Below, piece after piece: positions 1 to 12,989 of a stretch of DNA of 64,000 nt (its first letter is position 1; every line of letters begins with the position of its first letter). The notes beneath the pieces are model-generated. The model saw nothing but the letters and a program-made list of their open reading frames with translations. It was not told the origin of the DNA and did not search any database. The translations under genes were made by a program, and so were the position numbers. The stretch spans positions 6,014,001-6,078,000 of the forward strand of contig CM060187.1 in assembly GCA_030549335.1 (NCBI GenBank), in the 5' to 3' direction. The stretch comes from Pontederia crassipes (lineage: Eukaryota > Streptophyta > Magnoliopsida > Commelinales > Pontederiaceae).

Positions 1-3000
1 AGATGATTGGTACGAAAAAATGGACTCGGATGAAAATTTTCTGGGGGTGCGAAATTTCATGCGCGCGCCTTTTACTCGTGTTTTCAGCCAAGAAGGTCAA
101 AAAATGCGAAATTTTTGACGCTGTCAAAAGATTCCAAATTTTCGATACTTTCGTGCCTGTTGATGCATGGTGAGATGATTGGGACGAAAAAAGGACTCAG
201 GCGCAAATTTTTCGGGGGTGCGAAATTTCGTGCGCGCGCCTTTTACTCGTGTTTTCAGCCAATAAGGTCAAAAAATGCGAAATTTTTGGCGCTGTCAAAA
301 GATGCCAATTTTTTTACGCTTTCGTGCCTGTTAATGCATGGAGAGATGATTGGGACGAAAAAATTGACTCGGATGAAAATTTTCCGGGGGTGCGAAATTT
401 CGCGCGCGCGCCTTTTACTCGTGTTTTCAGCCAAGAAGGTCAAAAAACGTGAAATTTTTCACGCTGTCAAAAGATACCAAATTTTTGACGCTATCATGTC
501 TGTTGATGCATGGTGAGATGATTGGGACGAAAAAATGGACTCGGATGAAAATTTTCCGGGGGTGCAAAATTTCGCGCGCGCCTTTTACACTTGTTTTCAG
601 CCAAGAAGGTCAAAAATCGCGAAATTTTTGACGCTATCAAAAGATGCCAAATTTTCGACGCTTTCGTGCCTCTTGATGCATGGTGAGGTGATTGGGACGA
701 AAAAATGGACTCGGATGAAAATTTTCCGGGGGTGCGAAATTTCGCGCGCGCGCCGTTTACACGTGTTTTCAACCAAGAAGGTCAAAAAATACGAAATTTT
801 TGACGCTATCAAAAGATGCCAAATTTTCAACGCTTTCGTGTCTGTTGATGCATGGTGAGATGATTGGGACGAAAAAAAGGACTCAGGCGCAAATTTTTCG
901 GGGGTGCGAAATTTCGCTGCGCGCGCCTTTTACTCGTGTTTTCAGCCAAAAAGGTCAAAAAACGCGAAATTTTTGACGCTGTCAAAAGATGCCAAATTTT
1001 TGACGCTTTCCTGCCTGTTGATGCATGGTGAGATGATTGGGACGAAAAAATGAACTCGGATGAAAATTTTCCGGGGGTGCAAAATTTCGCGCGCGCCTTT
1101 TACACGTGTTTTCAGCCAAGAAGGTCAAAAAACGCGAAATTTTTGACGCTGTCAAAAGATGCCAAATTTTCGACGCTTTCGTGCCTCTTGATGCATGGTG
1201 AGGTGATTGGGACGAAAAAATGGACTCGGATGAAAATTTTCCGGGGGTGCGAAATTTCGCGCGCGCGCCGTTTACACGTGTTTTCAACCAAGAAGGTCAA
1301 AAAATACGAAATTTTGACGCTATCAAAAGATGCCAAATTTTCAACGCTTTCGTGTCTGTTGATGCATGGTGAGATGATTGGGACGAAAAAAAGGACTCAG
1401 GCGCAAATTTTCTGGGGGTGCGAAATTTCGCGCGCGCGCCTTTTACTCGTGTTTTCAGCCAAAAAGGTCAAAAAACGCGAAATTTTTGACGCTGTCAAAA
1501 GATGCCAAATTTTTGACGCTTTCGTGCCTGTTGATGCATGGTGAGATGATTGGGATGAAAAAATGGACTCGGATGAAAATTTTCTGGGGGTGCGAAATTT
1601 CGTGCGCGCGCCTTTTACTCGTGTTTTCAGCCAAAAAGGTCAAAAAACGCGAAATTTTTGACGCTGTCAAAAGATGCCAAATTTTTGACGCTTTCCTGCC
1701 TGTTGATGCATGGTGAGATGATTGGGACGAAAAAATGAACTCGGATGAAAATTTTCTGGGGGTGCGAAATTTCATGCGCGCGCCTTTTACTCGTGTTTTC
1801 AGCTAAGAAGGTCAAAAAACGTGAAATTTTTTACGCTGTCAAAAGATGCCAAATTTTTGACGCTTTCGTGCCTGTTGATGCATTGTGAGATGATTGGGAC
1901 GAAAAAATGGACTTGGATGAAAATTTTCCAGGGGTGCGAAATTTTATGCGCGCGCCTTTTACTCGTGTTTTTAGCCAAGAAGGTCAAAAAATGTGAAGTT
2001 TTTGACGCTGTCAAAAGATGCCAAATTTTCGACGCTAACGTGCCTATTGATGCATGATGAAATGATTGGGACGAAAAAATAGACTCGGATGAAAATTTTC
2101 CGGGGGTGCGAAATTTCGCCCCGCGCGCCTTTTACACGTGTTTTCAGCCAAGAAGGTCAAAAAACGTAAAATTTTTTACGCTGTCAAAAGATGCCAAATT
2201 TTTTACACTTTCGTGCCTGTTGATGCATGGTGAGATGTTGGGATCAAAAAATGGACTCACGCGCAAATTTTTCAGGGGTGCGAAATTTCGTGCGCGCGCC
2301 TTTTACTCGTGTTTTCAGCCAGGAAGGTCAAAAAACGCAAAAATTTTTACGCTGTCAAAAGATGCCAAATTTTTTACGCTATCGTGCCTGTTGATGCATG
2401 GTGAGGTGATTGCGATGAAAAAATTGGACTCGGATGAAAATTTTCCGGGGGTGCGAAATTTCGCGCGCACGCCTTTTACTTGTGTTTTCAGCCAAGAAGG
2501 TAAAAAAACGCGAAATTTTTGACGCCGTCAAAAGATGCCAAATTTTTTACGCTTTCGTGCCTGTTGATGCATGGTGAGATGATTGGGACGAAAAAAAGGA
2601 CTCAGACGCAAATTTTTCGGGGGGTGCGAAATTTCGCGCGCGCGCGCCTTTTACACGTGTTTTCAGCCAAGAAGGTCAAAAAATGCGAAATTTTTGACGC
2701 TGTCAAAAGATGCCAAATTTTCAATGCTTTCGTGCCTGTTGATGCATGGTGAGATGATTGAGACGAAAAAATGGTCTCGGATGAAAATTTTCTGGGGGTG
2801 CAAAATTTCATGTGCGCGCCTTTCACTCGTGTTTTCAGCCAAGAAGGTCAAAAAATGCGAAATTTTTGACGCTGTCAAAAGATTCCAAATTTTCGACACT
2901 TTCGTGTCTGTTGATGCATGGTGAGATGATTAGGACGAAAAAAAGGACTCAAGCGCAAATTTTTCGGGGGTGCGAAATTTCGCGCGCGCGCCTTTTACTC

Positions 3001-6000
3001 GTGTTTTCAGCCAAGAAGGTAAAAAAATGCAAACTTTTTGACGTTGTCAAAAGATGCCAAATTTTTGACGCTTTCGTGCCTGTTGATGCATTGTCAGATG
3101 ATTGGGACGAAAAAATGGACTCGGATGAAAATTTTCAGGGGGCGCGAAATTTCGTGCGCAGCGCCTTTTACTCGTGTTTTCAGCCAAGAAGGTCAAAAAA
3201 TGCGAAATTTTTGACGCTGTCAAAAGATGCCAAATTTTCGACGCTTTCGTGCATGTTGATGCATGGTGAGATGATTGAGATGAAAAAATGGACTCGGATG
3301 AAAATTTTCTGGGGGTGCAAAATTTCATGCGCGCGCCTTTTATTCGTGTTTTCAGCCAAGAAGGTCAAAAAATGCGAAAATTTTCACGCTGTCAAAAGAT
3401 TCCAAATTTTCGACGCTTTCGTGCCTGTTGATGCATGGCAAGATGATTGGGATGAAAAAAAGGACTCAGGCGCAAATTTTTCGAGGGTGCGAAATTTCGC
3501 GCGCGCCGCCTTTTACTCGTGTTTTCAGCCAAGAAGGTAAAAAAATGCAAAATTTTTGACGCGATCAAAAGATGCCAAATTTTCGACGCTTTCGTGCTTG
3601 TTGATGCATTGTGAGATGATTGGAACGAAAAAATGGACTCGGATGAAAATTTTCGAGACGTGCGAAATTTCGTATGCGCGCGTTTTACTTGTGTTTTGAG
3701 CCAAGAAGGTCAAAAAATGCGAAATTTTTGACGCTGTCAAAATATGACAAATTTTCGACGCTTTCGTGCCTCTTGATGCATGGTGAGATGATTGAGACGA
3801 GAAAATGGACTCGGATGAAAATTTTCTGGGGGTGCGAAATTTCAGGCGCGCGACTTTTCCTCGATTTTTCAGCCAAGAAGGTCAAAAAACGCGAAATTTT
3901 TGACGCTGTCAAAAGATTCCAATTTTTTGACGCTTTCGTGCCTGTTGATGCATGGTGAGATGATTGGGACAAAAAAAGGACTCAGGCACAAATTTTTCGG
4001 GGGTGCGATATTTCGCGCACGCGCCTTTTACTCGTGTATTCAGCCAAGAAGGTAAAAAATGCAAACTTTTTAACTCTGTCAAAAGATGCCAAATTTTCGA
4101 CGCTTTCGTGCCTGTTGATGCATTGTGAGATGATTGGGACGAAAAAATGGACTCGGATGGAAATTTTCCGGGGGTGCGAAATTTCGTGCGCGCGCCTTTT
4201 ACTCGTGTTTTCAGCCAAGAAGGTAAAAAAATGCGAAATTTTTGACGCTGTCGTGCTTGTTGATGCATGGTGAGATGATTGGGACGAATAAAAGGACTCA
4301 GGCACAAATTTTCCAGGGGTGCGAAATTTCCGCCTTTTACACGTGTTTTCAGCCAAGAAGGTCAAAAAACGCGAAATTTTTGATGCTGTCAATAGATGCC
4401 AAATTTTTTACACTTTCGTGCCTGTTGATGCATGGTGAGATGATTGGGATCAAAAAATGGACTCAGGCGCAAATTTTCCGGAGGTGCGAAATTTTGTGCG
4501 CGCGGCTTTTTCTCGTGTTTTCAGCCAAGAAGGTCAAAAAATGCAAAAAATTTTACGCTGTCAAAAGATGCCAAATTTTTCGACGCTATCGTGCTTCTTG
4601 ATGCATGGTGAGGTGATTGGGACGAAAAAATGTACTCGGATGAAAATTTTCTGGGGGTGCGAAATTTCGCGCGCGCGGCGTTTACACGTGTTTCAGCCAA
4701 GAAGGTCAAAAAATACGAAATTTTTGACGCTATCAAAAGATGCCAAATTTTCGATGCTTTCGTGCCTGTTGATGCATGGTGAGATAGGACTCAGGCGCAA
4801 ATTTTCCGAGGGTGCAAAATTTCGCGCGCGCGCCTTTTACACGTGTTTTCAGCCAAGAAGGTCAAAAAACGTGCAATTTTTGACGCTGTCAAAAGATGTC
4901 AAATTTTCGACGCTTTCGTGCCTGTTGATGCATGGTGAGATGATTGAGACGAAAAAATGGACTCGGATGGAAATTTTCTGGGGGTGCGAAATTTCATGCG
5001 CGCGCCTTTTACTCGTGTTTTCATCCAAGAAGGTAAAAAAATGCGAAATTTTTCACACTGTCAAAAGATTCCAAATTTTTGACGCTTTAGTGTCTGTTGA
5101 TGCATGTTGAGATGATTGGGACGAAAAAAGGACTCAGGCGCAAATTTTTCGGGGGTGCAAAATTTCGCGCGCGTGCCTTTTACTCGTGTTTTCAGCCAAG
5201 AAGGTCAAAAAATGCAAAATTTTTGACGCTATCAAAAGATGCCAAATTTTTAACGCTTTCGTGCCTGTTGATGCATTGTGAGATGATTGGAACGAAAAAA
5301 TGGACTCGGATGAAAATTTTCCAGAGGTGCGAAATTTCGTGTGCGCGCCTTTTACTCGTGTTTTGAGCCAAGAAGGTCAAAAAACGCGAAGTTTTTGATG
5401 CTATCAAAAGATTCTATATTTTCGAAGCTAACGTGCCTGTTGATGCATGATGAGATGATTGGGATGAAGAAATGGACTCGGATGAAAATTTTTTGGGGGT
5501 GCGAAATTTCGCGCGCGCCTTTTCCTCGTGTTTTCAGCCAAGAAGGTGAAAAAATGCGAAGTTTTTGACGCTGTCAAAAGATGCCAAATTTTCGACGCTA
5601 ACGTGTCTGATGATGCATGATGAGATGATTGGGACGAAAAAATAGACTCGGATGAAAATTTTCCGGGGATGCGTAATTTCGCGCGCGCGCCTTTTACACG
5701 TGTTTTCAGCCAAGATGGTAAAAAAATGCGAAATTTTTGACGCTGTCAAAAGATGCCAAATTTTTGACGCTATCGTGCCTGTTGATGCATGGTGAGTTGA
5801 TTGGGATGAAAAAAAGGACTCAGGCGCAAATTTTTCGGGGGTGCGAAATTTTGCGCGCGCGCCTTTTACTCGTGTTTTCAGCCAAGAAGGTCAAAAAATG
5901 CAAAATTTTTGACACTATCAAAAGATACCAAATTTTCGACGCTTTCGTGCATGTTGATGCATTGTGAGATGATTGGAACGAAAAAATGGACTCGGATGAA

Positions 6001-8169
6001 AATTTTTCAGAGGTGCGAAATTTCGTGTGCGCGCCTTTATTTGTGTTTTGAGCCAAGAAGGTCAAAAAACGCAAAGTTTTTGACGCTATCAAAAGATGCT
6101 AAATTTTCGAAGCTAACGTGCCTGTTGATGCATGATGAGATGATTGGGACGAAGAAATGGACTCGGATGAAAATTTTCCGGGGGTGCGAAATTTCGCGCG
6201 CGCGCCTTTGCCTCGTGTTTTCAGCCAAGAAGGTCAAAAAACGCGAAATTTTTGACGCTGTCAAAAGATTCCAAATTTTCGATGCTTTCGTGCCTGTTGA
6301 TGCATGGTGAGATGATTGGGACGAAAAAAAGGACTCAGGCGCAAATTTTTCTGGGGTGCGAAATTTCGCGCGCGCGCCTTTTACTCGTGTTTTCAGCCAA
6401 GAAGGTCAAAAAACGCGAAGTTTTTGACACTGTCAAAAGATGCCAAATTTTCGACGCTAACGTGCCTGATGATGCATAATGAGATGATTGGGACGAAAAA
6501 ATGGACTCGGATGAAAATTTTCCGGGGATGCGTAATTTCGCACGCACACCTTTTACACATGTTTTTACCGAAGAAGGTAAAAAAAATGCGAAGTTTTTGA
6601 CGCTGTCAAAAGATGCCAAATTTTCGATGCTAACGTGCCTGTTGATGCATGATGAGATGATTGGGACGAAAAAATCGACTCGGATGAAAATTTTCCGGGG
6701 GTGCGAAATTTCGCGCGCGCGCCTTTTACACGTGTTTTCAGCCAAGAAGGTGAAAAAATGCGAAATTTTTTATGCTGTCAAAAGATGCCAAATTTTTGAC
6801 ACTTTCGTGTCTGCTGATGCATGGTGAGATGATAGGGATCAAAAAATGGACTCAGGCGCAAATTTTCCGGGGGTGCGAAATTTCGTGCGCGCGCCTTTTA
6901 CTCGTGTTTTCAACCAAGAAGGTCAAAAAATGCCAAAAAATTTGCGCTGTCAAAAGATGCCAAATTTTTGACGCTATCATGCCTGTTGATGCATGGTGAG
7001 GTGATTGGGACGAAAAAATGGACTCGGATGAAAATTTTCCAGGGGTGCAAAATTTCATGCGCGCGCCTTTTACTCGTGTTTTCAGCCAAGAAGGTCAAAA
7101 GATTCTAAATTTTCGACGCTGTCAAAAGATTCTAAATTTTCGACGCTTTCGTGCCTGTTGATGCATGGTGAGATGATTGGGACGAAAAAAAGGACTCAGG
7201 CGCAAATTTTTCGGGGGTGCAAAATTTCGCGCGCGCGCCTTTTACTCGTATTTTCAGCCAAGAAGGTCAAAATATGCAAAATTTTTGACGTTGTCAAAAG
7301 ATGCCAAATTTTAGACACTTTCGCGCCTGTTGATGCATTGTGAGATGATTGGGACGAAAAAATGAACTCGGATGAAAATTTTCCTGGGGTACGAAATTTT
7401 GTGTGCGGCCTTTTAGTCGTGTTTTTACCCAAGAAGGTCAAAAACGCGAAGTTTTTGACGTTGTCAAAAGATGCCAAATTTTCGACGCTAACGTGCCTAT
7501 TGATGCATGATGAGATGATTGGGACGAAAAAATGGACTCGGATGAAAATTTTCCGGGCGCGCGTGCCATTGACACGTGTTTTCAGCCAAGAAGGTCAAAA
7601 AATGTGAAATTTTTTACGCTGTCAAAAGATGCGAAATTTTTTACACTTTCGTGCCTATTGTTGCAAGGTGAGATGTTGGGATCAAAAAATGGACTCAGGC
7701 GCAAATTTTTCGGGGGTGCGAAATTTCGTGCGCGCGCCTTTTACTCATGTTTTCAGCCATGAAGGTCAAAAAACGCAAAAATTTTTACGCTGTCAAAAAA
7801 TGCCAAATTTTCGACGCTATCGTGCCTGTTGATGCATGGTGAGGTGATTGGGACGAAAAAATGGACTCGGATGAAAATTTTCCGGGGGTGCGAAATTTCG
7901 CGCGCGCGCCTTTTACTCGTGTTTTCAGCCAAGAAGGTAAAAAAATGTGAAATTTTTGACGCTGTCAAAAGATGCCAAATTTTCGATGCTATCGTGCTTG
8001 TTGATGCATGGTGAGATGATTGGGACGAAAAAAAGGACTCAGACGCAAATTTTTCGGGGGTGCGAAATTTCGCGCGCGCGCCTTTTACACGTGTTTTCAA
8101 CCAAGAAGGTCAAAAAATGCTAAATTTTTGACGCTGTCAAAAGATGCCAAATTTTTTATGCTTTCGTGC

Positions 8170-9630
8170 CTGTTGATGCATGGTGAGATGATTGAGACGA
8201 AAAAAAGGACTCGGATGAAAATTTTCTGGGGGTGCGAAATTTCATGCGCGCGCCTTTCACTCGTGTTTTTAGCCAAGAAGGTCAAAAAATTTGAAATTTT
8301 TCACGCTTTCAAAAGATTCCAAATTTTATACGCTTTAGTGCCTGTTGATGCATGGTGAGATGATTGGGACGAAAAAAAGGACTCAGGCACAAATTTTTCG
8401 GGGGTGTGAAATTTCGCGCGCACGCCTTTTACTCGTGTTTTCAGTCAAGAAGGTCAAAAAATGCAAAAAATTTGACGTTGTCAAAAGATGCCAAATTTTC
8501 GACGCTTTCGCGCCTGTTGATGCATGGTGAGATGATTGGGACGAAAAAAAGGACTCACGCGCAAATTTTCCAGGGTGCGAAATTTCGCGCGCGCGCCTTT
8601 TACTCGTGTTTTCAGCCAAGAAGGTCAAAAAATGCGAAGTTTTTGACGCTGTCAAAAGATGCCAAATTTTTTACGCTTTCCTGCCTGTTGATGCATGGTG
8701 AGATGATCGGGACGAAAAAATGGACTCGGATGAAAATTTTCTGGGGGTGCGAAATTTCATGCGCGCGCCTTTTACTCGTGTTTTCAGCCAAGAAGGTCAA
8801 AAAATGCGAAATTTTTGACGCTGTCAAAAGATTCCAAATTTTTGACGCTTTCGTGCCTGTTGATGCATGGTGAGATGATTGGGACGAAAAAAAGGACTCA
8901 GGCGCAAATTTTTCGGGGGTGCGAAATTTCGCGCGCGCGCCTTTTACTCGTGTTTTCAGCCAAGAAGGTCAAAAAATGTAAAATTTTTGACGTTGTCAAA
9001 AGATGCTAAATTTTTTACGCTTTCGCGCCTGTTGATGCATTGTGAGATGATTGGGACGAAAAAATGGACTCGGATGAAAATTTTCCAGGGGTGCGAAATT
9101 TCGTGTGCGGCCTTTTACTCGTGTTTTTAGCCAAGAAGGTCAAAAAACGTGAAGTTTTTAACGCTGTCAAAAGATGCCAAATTTTCGACGCTAACGTGCC
9201 TGTTGATGCATGATGAGATGATTGTGACGAAAAAATGGACTCGGATGAAAATTTTCCGGGGGTGCGAAATTTCGCGCGCGCGCCTTTTACATGTGTTTTC
9301 AGCCAAGAAGGTCAAAAAACGTGAAATTTTTTATGCTGTCAAAAGATGCCAAATTTTTTACACTTTCGTGCCTGTTGATGCATGGTGAGATGTTGGTATC
9401 AAAAAATGGACTCAGGCGCAAATTTTCCGGGGGTGCGAAATTTCCTGTGCGCGCCTTTTACTCGTGTTTTCAGCCAAGAAGGTCAAAAAACGCAAAATTT
9501 TTTACGCTGTCAAAAGATGCCAAATTTTCGACGCTATCGTGCCTGTTGATGCATGGTGAGGTGATTGGGACGAAAAAATGGACTCGGATGAAAATTTTCC
9601 GGGGGTGCGAAATTTCGCGCGCGCGCCTTT
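8170..9630 (+). repeat. Higher-order block, copy 1 (offset 2,233 bp)
   Basis: About 8.5 consecutive monomers here match 10,403-11,863 almost base for base at a constant offset of 2,233 bp (13 monomers). Shared rare variants include the tatacgcttt segment near 8,330 and 10,563, the gatcgggacg variant near 8,705 and 10,938, and the shortened gtgtgcggcc monomer near 9,105 and 11,338. Outside these limits the same offset no longer gives a close match. The two copies are therefore separated by about 0.8 kb of other monomers. Confidence 0.85.
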
Positions 9631-10402
9631 TACTCGTGTTTTCAGCCAAGAAGGTCAAAAAATGTGAAATTTTTGACGCTGTCAAAAGATGCCAAATTTT
9701 CGATGCTATCGTGCTTGTTGATGCATGGTGAGATGATTGGGACGAAAAAAAGGACTCAGGCGCAAATTTTCCGGGGGTGGAAAATTTCGCGCGCGCGCCT
9801 TTTACACTTGTTTTCAGCCAAGAAGGTCAAAAAACGTGAAATTTTTTGATGCTGTCAATAGATGCCAAATTTTTTACACTTTCGTGCCTGTTGATGCATG
9901 GTGAGATGATTGGGATCAAAAAATGGACTCAGGCGCAAATTTTCCGGGGGTGCGAAATTTTGTGCGCGCGCCTTTTACTCGTGTTTTCAGCCAAGAAGGT
10001 CAAAAAATGCAAAAATTTTTACACTGTCAAAAGATGCCAAATTTTTGACGCTATCGTGCCTCTTGATGCATGGTGAGGTTATTGGGACGAAAAAATGGAT
10101 TCGGATGAAAATTTTCCGGGGGTGCGAAATTTCGCGAGCGCGCCGTTTACACGTATTTTCAGCCAAGAAGGTCAAAAAACGCGAATTTTTTGACGCAGTC
10201 AAAAGATGCCAAATTTTTGACGCTTTCGTGCCTGTTGATGCATGCTGAGATGATTGGGACGAAAAAAGGACTCATACGCAAATTTTTCGGGGGTGCGAAA
10301 TTTCGCGCGCGCGCCTTTTACACGTGTTTTCAGCCAAGAAGCTCAAAAAACACGAAATTTTTTACGCTGTCAAAAGATGCCAAATTTTCGATGCTTTCGT
10401 GC

Positions 10403-11863
10403 CTGTTGATGCATGGTGAGATGATTGAGACGAAAATATGGACTCGGATGAAAATTTTCTGGGGGTGCGAAATTTCATGCGCGCGCCTTTTACTCGTGTT
10501 TTCAGCCAAGAAGGTCAAAAAATTTGAAATTTTTCACGCTTTCAAAAGATTCCAAATTTTATACGCTTTAGTGCCTGTTGATGCATGGTGAGATGATTGG
10601 GACGAAAAAAAGGACTCAGGCACAAATTTTTCGGGGGTGTGAAATTTCGGGCGCACGCCTTTTACTCGTGTTTTCAGCCAAGAAGGTCAAAAAATGCAAA
10701 AATTTTGACGTTGTCAAAAGATGCCAAATTTTCGACGCTTTCGCGCCTGTTGATGCATGGTGAGATGATTGGGACGAAAAAAAGGACTCACGCGCAAATT
10801 TTCCAGGGTGCGAAATTTTGCGCGCGCGCCTTTTACTCGTGTTTTCAGCCAAGAAGGTCAAAAAATGCGAAGTTTTTGACGCTGTCAAAAGATGCCAAAT
10901 TTTTTACGCTTTCCTGCCTGTTGATGCATGGTGAGATGATCGGGACGAAAAAATGGACTCGGATGAAAATTTTCTGGGGGTGCGAAATTTCATGCGTGCG
11001 CCTTTTACTCGTGTTTTCAGCCAAGAAGGTCAAAAAATGCGAAATTTTTGACGCTGTCAAAAGATTCCAAATTTTCGACGCTTTCGTGCCTGTTGATGCA
11101 TGGTGAGATGATTGGGACGAAAAAAAGGACTCAGGCGCAAATTTTTCGGGGGTGCGAAATTTCGCGCGCGCGCCTTTTACTCGTGTTTTCAGCCAAAAAG
11201 GTCAAAAAATGTAAAATTTTTGACGTTGTCAAAAGATGCCAAATTTTTTACGCTTTCGCGCCTGTTGATGCATTGTGAGATGATTGGGACGAAAAAATGG
11301 ACTCGGATGAAAATTTTCCAGGGGTGCGAAATTTCGTGTGCGGCCTTTTACTCGTGTTTTTAGCCAAGAAGGTCAAAAAACGTGAAGTTTTTGACGCTGT
11401 CAAAAGATGCCAAATTTTCGACGCTAACGTGCCTGTTGATGCATGATGAGATGATTGTGACGAAAAAATGGACTCGGATGAAAATTTTCCGGGGGTGCGA
11501 AATTTCGCGCGCGCGCCTTTTACATGTGTTTTCAGCCAAGAAGGTCAAAAAACGTGAAATTTTCTATGCTGTCAAAAGATGCCAAATTTTTTACACTTTC
11601 GTGCCTGTTGATGCATGGTGAGATGTTGGGATCAAAAAATGGACTCAGGCGCAAATTTTCCGGGGGTGCGAAATTTCGTGTGCGCGCCTTTTACTCGTGT
11701 TTTCAGCCAAGAAGGTCAAAAAACGCAAAATTTTTTACGCTGTCAAAAGATGCCAAATTTTCGACGCTATCGTGCCTGTTGATGCATGGTGAGGTGATTG
11801 GGACGAAAAAAATGGACTCGGATGAAAATTTTCCGGGGGTGCGAAATTTCGCGCGCGCGCCTT
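10403..11863 (+). repeat. Higher-order block, copy 2 (offset 2,233 bp)
   Basis: This is the second copy of the block at 8,170-9,630, with only scattered single-base differences visible. It sits inside the same satellite array in the same orientation. Unequal crossing-over or segmental duplication within the array explains it. Confidence 0.85.
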
Positions 11864-12989
11864 TTACTTGTGTTTTTAGCCAAGAGGGTAAAAAAACGCG
11901 AATTTTTTGACGCTGTCAAAAGATGCCAAATTTTTTACGCTTTCGTGCGTATTGATGCATGGTGAGATGATTGGGACGAAAAAAGGACTCATAGGCAAAT
12001 TTTTCGGGGGTGCGAAATTTCGCGCGCGCGCCTTTTACACATGTTTTCAGCCAAGAAGCTCAAAAAACGCGAAATTTTTTACGCTGTCAAAAGATGCCAA
12101 ATTTTCGATGCTTTCGTGCCTGTTGATGCATGGTGAGATGATTGAGACGAAAATATGGACTCGGATGAAAATTTTCTGGGGGTGCGAAATTTCATGCGCG
12201 CGCCTTTCACTCGTGTTTTCAGCCAAGAAGGTCAAAAAATGCGAAATTTTTGACGCTGTCAGAAGATTCCAAATTTTCGACGCTTTCGTGCCTGTTGATG
12301 CATGGTGAGATGATTGGGACGAAAAAAAGAACTCAAGCGCAAATTTTCTGGGGGTGCGAAATTTCGCGCGCGCGCCTTTTACTCGTGTTTTCAGCCAAGA
12401 AGGTAAAAAAATGCAAACTTTTGGACGTTGTCAAAAGATGCCAAATTTTTGACGGTTTCGTGCCTGTTGATGCATTTTCAGATGATTGGGACGAAAAAAT
12501 GGACTCGGATGAAAATTTTCCAGAGGTGCGAAATTTCGTGTGCGCGCCTTTTACTCGTGTTTTTAGCCAAGAATGTCAAAAAACGCGAAGTTTTTCACGC
12601 TGTCAAAAGATGCCAAATTTTCGACGCTTTCGTGCATGGTGAGATGATTGAGACGAAAAAATGGACTCGGATGAAAATTTTCTGGGGGTGCAAAATTTCA
12701 TGCGCGCGCCTTTTACTCGTGTTTTCAACCAAGAAGGTAAAAAAATGCGAATTTTTTCACGCTGTCAAAAGTTTCCAAATTTTCGACGCTTTCGTGCCTG
12801 TTGATGCATGGTGAGATGATTGGGACGAAAAAAGGACTCAGGCGCAAATTTTTCGGGGGTGCGAAATTTCGCGCGCGCGCCTTTTACACGTGTTTTCAGC
12901 CAAGAAGGTCAAAAAATGCAAAATTTTTGACGCTATCAAAAGATGCCAAATTTTCGACGCTTTCGTGTTTGTTGATGCATTGTGAGATG

